Below, in pieces: positions 16,439 through 30,068 of a stretch of 64,000 nt of DNA. A program made the translations under genes and the position numbers. The stretch lies in contig JAIEOV010000091.1 of the NCBI GenBank assembly GCA_019750135.1, forward strand, positions 1 to 64,000. Direction: 5' to 3'. Position 1 is the stretch's first letter, and each line of letters starts with the position of its first letter. Below the pieces are notes generated by a model. It was not told the origin of the DNA, searched no databases, and worked only from the letters and a program-made list of their open reading frames with translations. This stretch comes from Reyranella sp. (GTDB lineage: Bacteria; Pseudomonadota; Alphaproteobacteria; Reyranellales; Reyranellaceae).

Positions 16439-17146
16439 CTATTCGGCGGCGCGACCGGCCTCGGTCGAGATCGCGTACTGCCGTTCGAAGCGTTCGTGGG
16501 CCATCAGCACCAGGCCGAACGTCACCACGAGGATGCAGACGGTGGTGAAGTACTGGGCATAGCCCTGGGCGACGATGCCGACGTCCGCACCCATCAGGCC
16601 GATGCCCTGCGCGGACACCATCGCCGCCCGCACCAGCCGGGCGACGGCGATGCCGGCGAGCGCCAGGGCCGCGATCGGCCGGCTGCGCAGGCCGTCGAGA
16701 TGGCGGCCGCGCCAGGTCTCCCAGGACGCCAGCGACGCCAGGATGCAGACGAACAGGGAGAAGACGATCGATTGCGCCCGCGCCACCGGGGCGACCTGCC
16801 AGGCCAAGGTGAACAGGGCGGCGAACAGGATCAGGATGGTCGCGACGATCACCCCCATGAGCTCGGCGGTCACGGCGGGATCGTTGAAGCGGCGCATGCT
16901 CATCCACATGGTGGCGAAGCCCGCCACGAACAGCCCGTCGCCGATCAGGATGAAGCGAAAGGAGGCATCCGGCTCGCGCAGGCCGAACAGATAGGTGCCG
17001 GCGGTGCCCAGCAGCATGGCGAGCGCCCAGCCGCGCAGGCCCGGTCCTTCGCGATGGTGATACCACGTGAGCAGCGATACGCCGGCCGCGACCAGGGTGA
17101 CCAGGACGGCGACGAATTGCAGCGTGGGCCCATGCAGGGGAGGCAC
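16439..17146 (-). CDS. Polytopic membrane protein resembling a cyclase sensor region without GGDEF
   Basis: A 235-residue protein from GTG 17146 (MPPLHGPTLQFVAVLVTLVA). Six hydrophobic segments are seen, with the arrangement of the membrane sensor part that normally precedes a GGDEF domain (LLTWYHHREGPGLRGWALAMLLG). No GGDEF or other output domain follows; it ends in EAGRAAE. It is therefore an orphan sensor-like membrane protein or the remnant of a longer one. It starts 10 nt after a STAS-like gene, so the two may form a small signalling pair. Confidence 0.65.
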   Translation of the reverse strand: MPPLHGPTLQFVAVLVTLVAAGVSLLTWYHHREGPGLRGWALAMLLGTAGTYLFGLREPDASFRFILIGDGLFVAGFATMWMSMRRFNDPAVTAELMGVIVATILILFAALFTLAWQVAPVARAQSIVFSLFVCILASLASWETWRGRHLDGLRSRPIAALALAGIAVARLVRAAMVSAQGIGLMGADVGIVAQGYAQYFTTVCILVVTFGLVLMAHERFERQYAISTEAGRAAE

Positions 17147-17156
17147 GGCGATCTTT

Positions 17157-17534
17157 CTAGGACGGCGTCGGCTGCGCGTCGAGCCATTGGCGCGCGTCGT
17201 GCAGCTCGCGGAAGATCTGCAGCGGCCGTTTGGCGACCGCCGCCTTGGCGAAGATCTGGGCCTGGGCATAGCTCTCGTCGGACGCCGCGACGATGGCGAG
17301 CGGTCCGATCTGGCCGTGTTGGGCGTAGAACATGTCGCGCTGGCCGAGCGCCTGGAGATTGTCCTCGGAGATGGCGAGCGGCGTCTGGGTGATCTCGAAG
17401 ATCTTGCGGTAGGCCATGCCGCCGTCGGCGGTGACGCCGGCGAAATACTGCTCGATGTCGGCCACCGTCACCGGGTCCTTGGCGACGGCCACGACCAGGC
17501 GCTGGGGATGGGAAATCGTCCAATGGACCGGCAT
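17157..17534 (-). CDS. SpoIIAA-like (STAS/SEC14-type) protein
   Basis: A 125-residue protein from ATG 17534 (MPVHWTISHPQRLVVAVAKD). The pattern VTVADIEQYFAGVTADGG, then YRKIFEI and FRELHDARQWL matches the SpoIIAA-like family of short STAS-fold proteins. An upstream in-frame ATG at 17570 has a better ribosome site (GGGGGTTGTA) and would add 12 residues, so the true start is unsure. It is co-directional with the orphan membrane sensor-like gene, 10 nt apart. Confidence 0.75.
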   Translation of the reverse strand: MPVHWTISHPQRLVVAVAKDPVTVADIEQYFAGVTADGGMAYRKIFEITQTPLAISEDNLQALGQRDMFYAQHGQIGPLAIVAASDESYAQAQIFAKAAVAKRPLQIFRELHDARQWLDAQPTPS

Positions 17535-17655
17535 GGGCCGAAAGTACCACCGCGGCCGCGCGACGGCCATTACAACCCCCTTCCGGCAACTTGCCTTCGC
17601 GCCGCAACAATCGCCCTCGCCGGACGTTCGATTCGGGGAACGACCGGAGGACCTG

Positions 17656-17955
17656 ATGAACAATCGCGACGAGACCATCCGCGAGAAGCTCCTGGACCGG
17701 CTGGCGACCCTGGGGGTGGATGCCCGCAACCTCGCCGTCGAGGTCGAGCACGGCATGCTCATCGCCCGCGGGTCGGTGCCCACTGAGGAGCAGCGCCAGC
17801 GGGCGATCGATGCCCTGATCGGCGCGCACGAGCTGCAGATCTCCGTTCGTCCCGTGGCATCTTCCGACAGCGACGACGGGCGGGGTCGCTCGCCGGTCAC
17901 CGGCACGTCGGCCGAATCGGCCCATCAAAGCCGACGCCAAACTGATCCGACTTGA
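17656..17955 (+). CDS. Small BON-like protein
   Basis: A 99-residue protein from ATG 17656, with GGAGGACCTG upstream. The first 70 residues (REKLLDRLATLGVDARNLAVEVEHGMLIARGSV, then EEQRQRAIDAL) fit a BON domain, a phospholipid- or envelope-associated module. There is no signal peptide. The C-terminal 30 residues are polar and Ser-rich. It is divergent from the STAS-like gene and is followed by a short CCCCCTTGGGGG hairpin before the phosphatase gene. Confidence 0.7.
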   Translation: MNNRDETIREKLLDRLATLGVDARNLAVEVEHGMLIARGSVPTEEQRQRAIDALIGAHELQISVRPVASSDSDDGRGRSPVTGTSAESAHQSRRQTDPT

Positions 17956-18002
17956 GCCTGAGTCGCGGGTGACGGCATAGTCCTCCCCCTTGGGGGAGTA
18001 CC

Positions 18003-19310
18003 ATGCGCATCCGCGTTGTTGTTGCCGTCATCCTCGGCCTGCTGCTGGGTGAGCCCGCGGCTGCCCAGATCCTGCCCATTCCGCCGGGCTGGCAGATGGA
18101 ACGCGCGGTCCTGCTGTCGCGGCACGGCGTACGGTCGCCGGTCAAGTCCAACGAGGAAATGGACCAGCATGTCGCTACGCCATGGCCGGCGTGGCCGGTC
18201 GCGCCCGGCTTCCTGACGCCGCACGGCGCGGAGCTGATGCGCCTGATGGGCCGCTATTACCGCGTGCTCTACGGCGGGCGCGGCCTGATGGAGGCGTCGA
18301 TCTGCCCGCCGGTCAATACCGTCGCGGCGTGGACCGACATCGACCAGCGCACGCGGCTCACCGGCGCGGCGCTGCTGAACGGCATGTATCCCGGCTGTGC
18401 CAATCCGCTGCTGCGCAACCAGGATGATCCGACGGTGCCCGATCCGCTGTTCCATCCGCAGCCGACGGCGAGCTGTCCGATGGATCCCGCGGCCAACCGC
18501 GCGGCCGTGCTGGCGCGCATCGGCGGCAACTTCGATTCGGTGCTGCGCGAATACGCTGCGCAGCTCAGCAGGATGCAGGCGATCCTCTGCCCGCCCGGCC
18601 AAGCCTCGCCCGGCCGCGCCTGCGGCCTGCCGTCGGAGCCATCGGCGGTCGTCGCCAGCAACGACGGCCGGATGCGCATCTCCGGCCCGATCGGCATCGG
18701 CGCGTCGGCCGCCGAGACCTTCCTGATGGAAAGTGCCCAGGGCACGCCCAGCGCGCAGGTGGCGTGGGGCCGCCTGTCGGGCGATGCCGAGCTGGCGAGC
18801 CTGCTGGAGATCCACCGGCTGGAGTTCGACCTGGCGCAGAAGACGCTGCCGGTCGCCCGACAGCACGGCTCCAACCTGCTGGCGCAGGTCTCGGCCAGCC
18901 TGCAGAACGGCCACAAGTTCCCGGGCCTGAAGCAGCTCGCGGAGCCGGTGCGCCTCGGCCTGCTGGTCGGTCACGACACCAACATCGCCAACGTGTCGCG
19001 CCTGCTCAATGTCGGATGGCGCATCCCGGGCTTCCAGGCCGACGAGGTGGTGCCGGGCGGCGCGCTCGCCTTCGAGCTGCTGCGCGCGCCCAGCACCGGC
19101 CGGCGCTATGTGCGTCTCGCCTACTATGCCCAGACGCTGGAGCAGATGCGCAAGGCGAGCCTGCTCGACTTCGAGCATCCGCCCGGCATGGTCGCGGTCG
19201 ACCTGCCGGCCTGCGCGGCCGACGCCGTCGAGAAGGCCTGCCCACTGGAACGCTTCGTGGCCATCGCCAACGAGGCGATCGATCCCGGCTGCGTGACGAT
19301 CAAGCCGTAA
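18003..19310 (+). CDS. Secreted histidine-type acid phosphatase
   Basis: A 435-residue protein with a signal peptide (residues 1-22, ending AAAQ). The histidine acid phosphatase signature RHGVRSP is at residues 40-46, with nucleophile His41, and the acid HD motif (VGHDTN) has His324 and Asp325. Length and motif spacing fit the AppA/glucose-1-phosphatase branch, so it is a periplasmic phosphomonoesterase releasing phosphate, possibly from phytate or sugar phosphates. Multiple Cys residues fit disulfides. It is convergent with a binding-protein gene across a hairpin at 19316-19338. Confidence 0.9.
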   Translation: MRIRVVVAVILGLLLGEPAAAQILPIPPGWQMERAVLLSRHGVRSPVKSNEEMDQHVATPWPAWPVAPGFLTPHGAELMRLMGRYYRVLYGGRGLMEASICPPVNTVAAWTDIDQRTRLTGAALLNGMYPGCANPLLRNQDDPTVPDPLFHPQPTASCPMDPAANRAAVLARIGGNFDSVLREYAAQLSRMQAILCPPGQASPGRACGLPSEPSAVVASNDGRMRISGPIGIGASAAETFLMESAQGTPSAQVAWGRLSGDAELASLLEIHRLEFDLAQKTLPVARQHGSNLLAQVSASLQNGHKFPGLKQLAEPVRLGLLVGHDTNIANVSRLLNVGWRIPGFQADEVVPGGALAFELLRAPSTGRRYVRLAYYAQTLEQMRKASLLDFEHPPGMVAVDLPACAADAVEKACPLERFVAIANEAIDPGCVTIKP

Positions 19311-19315
19311 CGGCA

Positions 19316-19338
19316 GAGCGGGCCGGAGGCCCGCGCTC
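19316..19338. terminator. Convergent-gene terminator hairpin
   Basis: GCGGGCC and GGCCCGC pair around the loop GGA, extended by flanking GAG and CTC. It sits between the stops at 19310 (plus) and 19342 (minus), so it can end both transcripts. It belongs to a recurring hairpin type also found at 32991-33015 and 49974-50002. Confidence 0.65.
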
Positions 19339-19341
19339 CCA

Positions 19342-20241
19342 TCATGAGCGAGCGCGCTCGGCGAGACTCGTATCGACGCAGAGCTCGTAAGGGATGTCGC
19401 GCTTCAGCGTGCCGAAGGCGCGCATGGCGGCGTGCAGGCGGTCGAAGCCTTCGCGGCGGATCACCGGGTCGGGACCCCACAGCCCGAGCTTGCGATAGCG
19501 CTCGATGGCGGCGGCGAAGATCGCTTCGCCGACATCGGGGAAGTAACTCTTCAAGAGGCGGGCGATCTCGACCGCCGGCGTCGCGGCGAACCAGCCGAGC
19601 GTGCGGTGCAGGCCCCTGGTCATCGCCAGAAGATCGTCGGCGCGGCGCTCGAGCGTGGCACGGCGCGTGACCAGGGTGGTGTAGGCGGTGAGGCCGCGGT
19701 TGGCCGCGGCGTACCAGAGATGGCCCGCGCCGGAGGCCAGAAGCTCCTCGGCGTAGGGCTGGAAGAGCTGTGCGGCCTCGAGCGTGCCGGCGCGGATGGC
19801 GGCGGCATTCTCGGCCATCGACGGGCCCGAGACGCGGTCGAGGCGATCGAGGTCGACGCCGGCGCGCCGCAGATCGTCGGCCAGGCAGATCCACGGCGTC
19901 GGCACCTCGGACACGGTGGCGAACTTCACCTTGGCGAGATCGGCCAGTCGGAAGTCGGGCTGCGGCTTCGCCCCGATCACGAAGAACGGATCGCGCGCCA
20001 CCACGTCGGCGAAGCACACGAGATCGGCGTCGGGCTCGCTGTCATGCACGATCATCACGCGCAAGGGCCCGCCCCACATCACGTCGACCTCGCCCGAGCG
20101 CAAGGCGCGCGCGGCGGCAGTGGGATCGGGCGACGGCCGCAGCGTGACCTCGACGCCGGCGTCGCGGAACGCGCCGGTGGCGTGGGCGGCATAGAACGGC
20201 GCATAGAACAGCGCGCGGAAATTCTCACTGAGGACGATCAT
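19342..20241 (-). CDS. NMT1/THI5-like substrate-binding protein lacking a signal peptide
   Basis: A 299-residue protein with the ABC-type nitrate/sulfonate/pyrimidine-precursor binding fold: FYAPFYAAHATGAFRDAGVEV, DVMWGGPLRVMI, PTPWICLADDLRRAGVD. It starts directly with MIVLSENFRALF, with no leader peptide and no upstream in-frame alternative, so as read it would stay in the cytoplasm. It may be a soluble biosynthetic or sensing relative instead of a transporter subunit. No permease is adjacent. It ends by a terminator shared with the phosphatase. Confidence 0.8.
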   Translation of the reverse strand: MIVLSENFRALFYAPFYAAHATGAFRDAGVEVTLRPSPDPTAAARALRSGEVDVMWGGPLRVMIVHDSEPDADLVCFADVVARDPFFVIGAKPQPDFRLADLAKVKFATVSEVPTPWICLADDLRRAGVDLDRLDRVSGPSMAENAAAIRAGTLEAAQLFQPYAEELLASGAGHLWYAAANRGLTAYTTLVTRRATLERRADDLLAMTRGLHRTLGWFAATPAVEIARLLKSYFPDVGEAIFAAAIERYRKLGLWGPDPVIRREGFDRLHAAMRAFGTLKRDIPYELCVDTSLAERARS

Positions 20242-20260
20242 GCGCCGAGTGTAGCAGGCT

Positions 20261-22141
20261 TCAGCTGCCTTCGGCGGCCCGCATCAGCTGCTCGCCGCCC
20301 AGCAACGTGAGCAGCACGCCTTCGAGGGCGGCGGAATCGATCGGCTTGGGCAGCACCGGCACGTTGGCGTAGCGCCGGTCGATGCTGTCGCGCTGATAGC
20401 CGGTGATGAACACGAACGGCACGCCGCGCGCCAGCAGCAGGTCGGCCAATGGCTCGGCCTGCTGGCCGGCAAGATTGAAATCGAGGATAGCGCCGTCGAA
20501 GCGCTCGACCCTGGCCGCGGCGAGGCCGTCGGCCAGCCGACCGTACGGTCCCGCGACCTCAGCGCCGAGATCGGTCAGGATGTTCTGCAGCAGCATGCTG
20601 ACCAGAAGCTCGTCTTCGACCACCATCAGGCGCATGCCGGCGAGGCTGCGGCGCGTCTGGTTGCTCGACGGCGCCTCGGCCGGGATTTCCTTCACGGCTG
20701 GAGCGGAAGCAATCTGCGCCGCCGGGATGGTCAGTTGGCAATGCAGGCCCTCCGGCTGCCAGTCGTAGCTGACGCCGCCGCGGAACTGCGCCTCGATGCT
20801 CGAGCGCACGATCGTGAGGCCGAAGCCCAGCCGCGCCGGCTCGGCCGCGGGCGGCCCGCCGGTTTCGACCCAGTCGAGCATCAAGGCGTCGTCGCTGGTC
20901 TTCCAGCTCACCGTCAAGGTGCCGGTATCGGTCGAGAGCGCGCCGTACTTGGCGGCGTTGGTGGCGAGCTCGTGCAGCGCCAGCGCCACGGCCTGCGCCG
21001 TCGCCGGCAGCAGCACCACGGCCGGGCCGGCGGTGATCACCCGCTGGCGGTGCGAGGCGTGATAGGGCGCCATCTCCTCCTCGACGATCTTGCGCAGGTC
21101 GGCGCCCTCCCAGCGCGTCGAGGACAAGAGGTTGTGCGTGGCCGCGAGCGCATGCACGCGGCCTTCGACGGCGGTGATGAATTCCTGCGTGGTCGGCGCG
21201 CGCGTCAATCGCAGCACCGACAGCACGACCGCCAGCGTGTTCTTGGCGCGATGGTCGACTTCGCGCGCCAGCAGCACCTGGCGCTCCTCGGCGCGCTTGC
21301 GGTCGGTGATGTCGACGGTGACGCCGTTCATGCGCACCGCCTTGCCGTTGGCATCGCGCGAGATGATGCCGGCGCCGTAGCACCAGCGGACCTCGCCGCT
21401 CGGCCGGACGATGCGGAACTCGACCTGGAAGCGCGGCTTGCCCTCGTCGAGGATGCCCGTGATCGAATTCTTGGCGCGATCGTCGGGGTGCATCATCGCC
21501 TCGATGCGCTCCACCGTCGGCTCGAAGGTCTTGGGGTCGACGTCGAAGATGCGGTAGGGGCCGTCGTCCCATTCGATCTGGCCGGTCGCGACATCGACCT
21601 CCCACGAGCCCATGTCGCCGGCCGACAGGGCGATCGAGCGGCGCTCCTCGCTTTGGCGCAGGCGCTCGGTCTGGGCTTCCAGCTCGGCTGTGCGCGCGGC
21701 CACGCGCTCCTCGAGCTCGGCGTTCAGCGCCTCGAGCTGGCGGGTCTTGCGGTAGAGGTCGACGAACACCCGCACCTTGGCGCGCAGCACCTTGGGGACG
21801 ACGGGCACCGAGACATAGTCGACGGCGCCGATCTCGTAGCCGCGCAGATGGTCGGTCTCGCCGACCTGCACGGCCGACACGAAGATGATGGCGAGGTCGG
21901 CGAAGCGCGGGTGATCGCGGATCATGGCGGCGAGCTGGAAGCCATCGATGCCCGGCATCACCACGTCGATCAGCACGACCGCGACATTCTCGGTCGTGAG
22001 CAGCAGGCCGAGCGCTTCCTGCGGCGAGTTGGCCTTGATCAGGTTCTCGCCCAACTCGGCCAGGATCACCTCGTAGCTGAGGAGCTTGGCCGGCTGATCG
22101 TCGATCAGCAGGATGTTGACCTTGTCTCCCTCGGGTGCCAC
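20261..22141 (-). CDS. REC-PAS-HWE histidine kinase-REC signalling protein
   Basis: A 626-residue protein from GTG 22141, with AAGGG seven nt upstream and only 11 nt after the preceding gene. An N-terminal receiver (NILLIDDQPAKLLSYEVI, phosphoacceptor in VLIDVVMPGIDGF) is followed by a coiled coil (about 125-170), a PAS domain (WEVDVATGQIEWDDGPYRIF), and an HWE/HisKA_2-type kinase (REVDHRAKNTLAVV, ALHELATNAAKYGALS). A C-terminal receiver ends it (LMVVEDELLVSMLLQ, ILDFNLAGQQ). There is no membrane segment, so it is a soluble hybrid, probably part of a phosphorelay with the large kinase encoded upstream. Confidence 0.9.
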   Translation of the reverse strand: MAPEGDKVNILLIDDQPAKLLSYEVILAELGENLIKANSPQEALGLLLTTENVAVVLIDVVMPGIDGFQLAAMIRDHPRFADLAIIFVSAVQVGETDHLRGYEIGAVDYVSVPVVPKVLRAKVRVFVDLYRKTRQLEALNAELEERVAARTAELEAQTERLRQSEERRSIALSAGDMGSWEVDVATGQIEWDDGPYRIFDVDPKTFEPTVERIEAMMHPDDRAKNSITGILDEGKPRFQVEFRIVRPSGEVRWCYGAGIISRDANGKAVRMNGVTVDITDRKRAEERQVLLAREVDHRAKNTLAVVLSVLRLTRAPTTQEFITAVEGRVHALAATHNLLSSTRWEGADLRKIVEEEMAPYHASHRQRVITAGPAVVLLPATAQAVALALHELATNAAKYGALSTDTGTLTVSWKTSDDALMLDWVETGGPPAAEPARLGFGLTIVRSSIEAQFRGGVSYDWQPEGLHCQLTIPAAQIASAPAVKEIPAEAPSSNQTRRSLAGMRLMVVEDELLVSMLLQNILTDLGAEVAGPYGRLADGLAAARVERFDGAILDFNLAGQQAEPLADLLLARGVPFVFITGYQRDSIDRRYANVPVLPKPIDSAALEGVLLTLLGGEQLMRAAEGS

Positions 22142-22152
22142 GGCCGAACCCT

Positions 22153-27630
<5,478 letters not shown>

Positions 27631-27841
27631 CCTGCCTGGAATTGTTCAGTCACAGCACCAGCGAGGCTCATGAGCCGGTTTTATGGGTTTCCGATGTCAT
27701 GGGCCCCCAGACGCGCTTAGTCCCCCCGCAACGTCACCCAACGTCTGGCACGGGCAGAAAGTTGCGTCATCGCCGTGACAATTTGCGGAGCGCGGCAACC
27801 TCGTTGTGGTCCGTTGCCAGCCGTCCGCGGGTGTGCTTACA

Positions 27842-27854
27842 GTGGTAAGACCAC
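27842..27854. promoter_or_regulatory. Putative FadR-type operator (GTGGTAAGACCAC)
   Basis: A perfect 13-bp palindrome with 5-bp arms and a 3-bp centre. It matches the TNGTNNNACNA consensus of FadR-subfamily GntR regulators exactly. It lies 10 nt before the start of the FadR-type regulator gene, as expected for autorepression. Confidence 0.7.
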
Positions 27855-27864
27855 GGACTGACCA

Positions 27865-28626
27865 ATGGAAGATCTGGCCACACTCGACATCGTTCGATCG
27901 GAGGGAGAGGACACGCCCGGCGGCGCGGCGCGGGTCTTCACCTTCTTTCGCGACAAGCTCCTGTCCGGCGAGCTGAAGGCGGGCGACCGCCTGCTGGCCG
28001 AGCGCGAGCTGGCGCTGGCGCTCGGGGTCAGCCGGCCGGTATTGCGCGAGGCGTTGCGATCGCTCGCCATGCTGGGCCTCCTCGACATCCAGCACGGCCG
28101 CGGCGCCTTCGTGCGCGCGGCCGATGCCTCGGTGCTGGGCCAGGCGCTGACGCTCTGCTTGGCGCCCGAGCCCAACATCCTCGACGACGTCTTGCAGGCC
28201 CGCATCGCCATCGAATGCCAAGCCATCCGGCTCGCCTGCGAGCGGGCAAGCGAGCGCGACCTGCAGGCGCTGGCCGGCATGCTCGACACCCTGGTTGAGT
28301 CTCTCCACGACCCGGAGAAGGGCGGCCAGGCCGACTATGCCTTCCATCTCGCCATCGTGCGCGCGAGCGGCTCCAGCGCCCTGATGAAGATCTACGAGGC
28401 GATCTCGCCGCTGTTGATGCGCAGCCATGTCGAGCGCCGGCGCGACACCTTCCGTGAGCCCGCCATCACCTCGCACCTCGTCGACGCCCATCGCTCCGTG
28501 TTCCTTTCGCTGGTCCAGCGCGACCCGGACGCGGCCGAGAGCCGGCTGCGCCAGCACTTCAAGATCGGCGACGAGCTGCGCCGCAAGAACCTGTTCACGA
28601 CCTACCAGAACCAAGCGAGCAACTGA
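27865..28626 (+). CDS. FadR-subfamily GntR transcriptional regulator
   Basis: A 253-residue regulator. The winged helix-turn-helix is at about residues 25-90 (VFTFFRDKLLSGELKAGDRLLAERELA, then VSRPVLREALRSLAMLGLL and HGRGAFV). The C-terminal all-helical FCD effector domain (residues 105-235) holds DYAFHLAIVRASG and HLVDAHRSVF, which carry the metal-binding His positions. Such regulators sense small carboxylates. The start overlaps nothing upstream; an operator palindrome lies just before it. Its stop overlaps the rpiB start by one base, so the two are translationally coupled. Confidence 0.9.
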   Translation: MEDLATLDIVRSEGEDTPGGAARVFTFFRDKLLSGELKAGDRLLAERELALALGVSRPVLREALRSLAMLGLLDIQHGRGAFVRAADASVLGQALTLCLAPEPNILDDVLQARIAIECQAIRLACERASERDLQALAGMLDTLVESLHDPEKGGQADYAFHLAIVRASGSSALMKIYEAISPLLMRSHVERRRDTFREPAITSHLVDAHRSVFLSLVQRDPDAAESRLRQHFKIGDELRRKNLFTTYQNQASN

Positions 28627-29072
28627 TGAAGATCGTCGTCGGATCGGACCATGCCGGCTTTCCCATGAAGGCCGAGTTGCTGGCCTTCCTGAAGGAGCAG
28701 GGCCACGAGATCGAGGACGTCGGCTCCTACGATCCCAATCCCGTCGATTTCCCCGACATCGCCCGCAAGGTCGCGGCCGCCATCACCTCGGGGAAGGCCG
28801 AGCGCGGCCTGATGATCTGCGGCACCGGCGTCGGCGCCTCGATCGGCGCCAACAAGATGAAGGGCATCCGCGCGGCGGTGTGCCACGACGTGCATTCCGC
28901 ACATCAATGCGTGGAGCACGACGACGTCAACGTCATGTGCATCGGCGCGCAGATCGTCGGTCCCTGGCTCGCCAAGGATCTGATCGCAGCCTATCTGAAC
29001 GCAAAATTCTCGACCGCGGAGGAATTTCGCCGTCGCGTCGCGAAGCTCGCCGACATGGATGCGGGTCGCTAG
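28626..29072 (+). CDS. rpiB: RpiB/LacAB-family sugar-phosphate isomerase
   Basis: A 148-residue protein of RpiB length. It has KIVVGSDHAGFPMKAEL at the N-terminus and the active-site segment GLMICGTGVGASIGANKMKGIRAA with catalytic Cys65. His residues in HDVHSAHQCVEHDD belong to the active-site region. It would interconvert ribose 5-phosphate and ribulose 5-phosphate or related pentose/tetrose phosphates. The context (coupled to a FadR-type regulator, followed by an importer) suggests a dedicated catabolic paralogue more than the housekeeping enzyme. Confidence 0.9.
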   Translation: MKIVVGSDHAGFPMKAELLAFLKEQGHEIEDVGSYDPNPVDFPDIARKVAAAITSGKAERGLMICGTGVGASIGANKMKGIRAAVCHDVHSAHQCVEHDDVNVMCIGAQIVGPWLAKDLIAAYLNAKFSTAEEFRRRVAKLADMDAGR

Positions 29073-29092
29073 AGCGATGCCGCAACAGTATC

Positions 29093-29205
29093 GCCTCACC
29101 CTGAGGAGCGATCCGCAGGATCGCGTCTCGAAGGGTGGGCCACAAACCGCAGCAGGATGCCGATCCTTCGAGACGCATCGCTACGCGATGCTCCTCCGGG
29201 TGAGG
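29093..29205. repeat. REP-like palindromic element
   Basis: Arms CTCACCCTGAGGAGC (29095-29109) and GCTCCTCCGGGTGAGG (29190-29205) pair with one bulge. Inner arms GCGTCTCGAAGG and CCTTCGAGACGC pair perfectly, and small hairpins (GCGATCCGCAGGATCGC, GCATCGCTACGCGATGC) sit between them. The sequence is unrelated to the 113-300 element. It lies between rpiB and the amino-acid importer and probably ends rpiB transcription. Confidence 0.8.
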
Positions 29206-29266
29206 TGGTTCTGTTGAAGCGGGAAGACGCTGTAGGTTCTCAAGTAAGAGGTAGTTGGAGGAAACG

Positions 29267-30061
29267 ATGAAGAGGGTGTTGTCAGGCATCGCCATTGCGG
29301 CGGTGGCGATCATGGGTCTTGCGCAGGTGGCGAACGCCGATGCGCTGGATGACATCAAGAAGTCCGGCAAGATCAGGATTGCCGTCGATCTCGGCGTGCC
29401 GCCCTACGGCATGACCGACGACAAGATGCAGCCGACCGGCTCCGACATCGAGACGGCAAAGCTCCTGGCCGCGGATTGGGGTCTGCAGTTCGAGCACGTG
29501 CCGACCACTGGCGCGGCGCGCATTCCGGCGTTGCAGACCGGCAAGGCCGACCTCGTGATCTCGACGCTGTCGATCACGCCCGAGCGCGCCAAGGTCATCG
29601 ACTTCTCCAAGGGCTACGCCGTGCTGCGCACGGTCATTGCCGCGCCCAAGAACATCGCGCTGAAGAGCATGGCCGATCTCGACGGCAAGACCGTCGGCAC
29701 CGTGCGCGGCACGACGCACGACACGCAGCTCACCAAGGAAGGCCCCAAGGGCATGAAGCTGGTGCGTTACGAGGACGACGCCACCGAGGCGCAGGCCTTC
29801 CTGTCGGGCCAGGTCGACATCTTCTCGACCGCCGAGCTGCTGGTCGCGCCGATCGACAAGAAGAACCCGGCCCGCCAGGTCGAGGTCAAGTTCGTGCTCG
29901 ACACCTTCAAGCTCGCCATTGGCGTCAAGAAGGACGAGAAGCGGCTGGTCGAGGAAGTCGACAAGTGGATCCTGGCCAACCTCAAGAACGGCAAGCTGGA
30001 CGCGATCTACAAGAAGTACCACGGCAACGGGCTGCCCGACGTCATCGTGAACCAGCAGTAG
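29267..30061 (+). CDS. Polar amino-acid ABC binding protein, copy 1
   Basis: A 264-residue periplasmic protein from ATG 29267 after GGAGGAAACG. Signal peptide MKRVLSGIAIAAVAIMGLAQVANA. The mature part has KSGKIRIAVDLGVPPYGMTDDK, then TGKADLVISTLSITPERAKVIDFS and LNGKLDAIYKKYH-like C-terminal features of family 3 binding proteins. It is a close tandem paralogue of the next gene, 7 nt apart, and the two share a permease/ATPase set downstream. The ligand is probably a polar amino acid or related compound. Confidence 0.9.
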   Translation: MKRVLSGIAIAAVAIMGLAQVANADALDDIKKSGKIRIAVDLGVPPYGMTDDKMQPTGSDIETAKLLAADWGLQFEHVPTTGAARIPALQTGKADLVISTLSITPERAKVIDFSKGYAVLRTVIAAPKNIALKSMADLDGKTVGTVRGTTHDTQLTKEGPKGMKLVRYEDDATEAQAFLSGQVDIFSTAELLVAPIDKKNPARQVEVKFVLDTFKLAIGVKKDEKRLVEEVDKWILANLKNGKLDAIYKKYHGNGLPDVIVNQQ

Positions 30062-30068
30062 GTCCATC

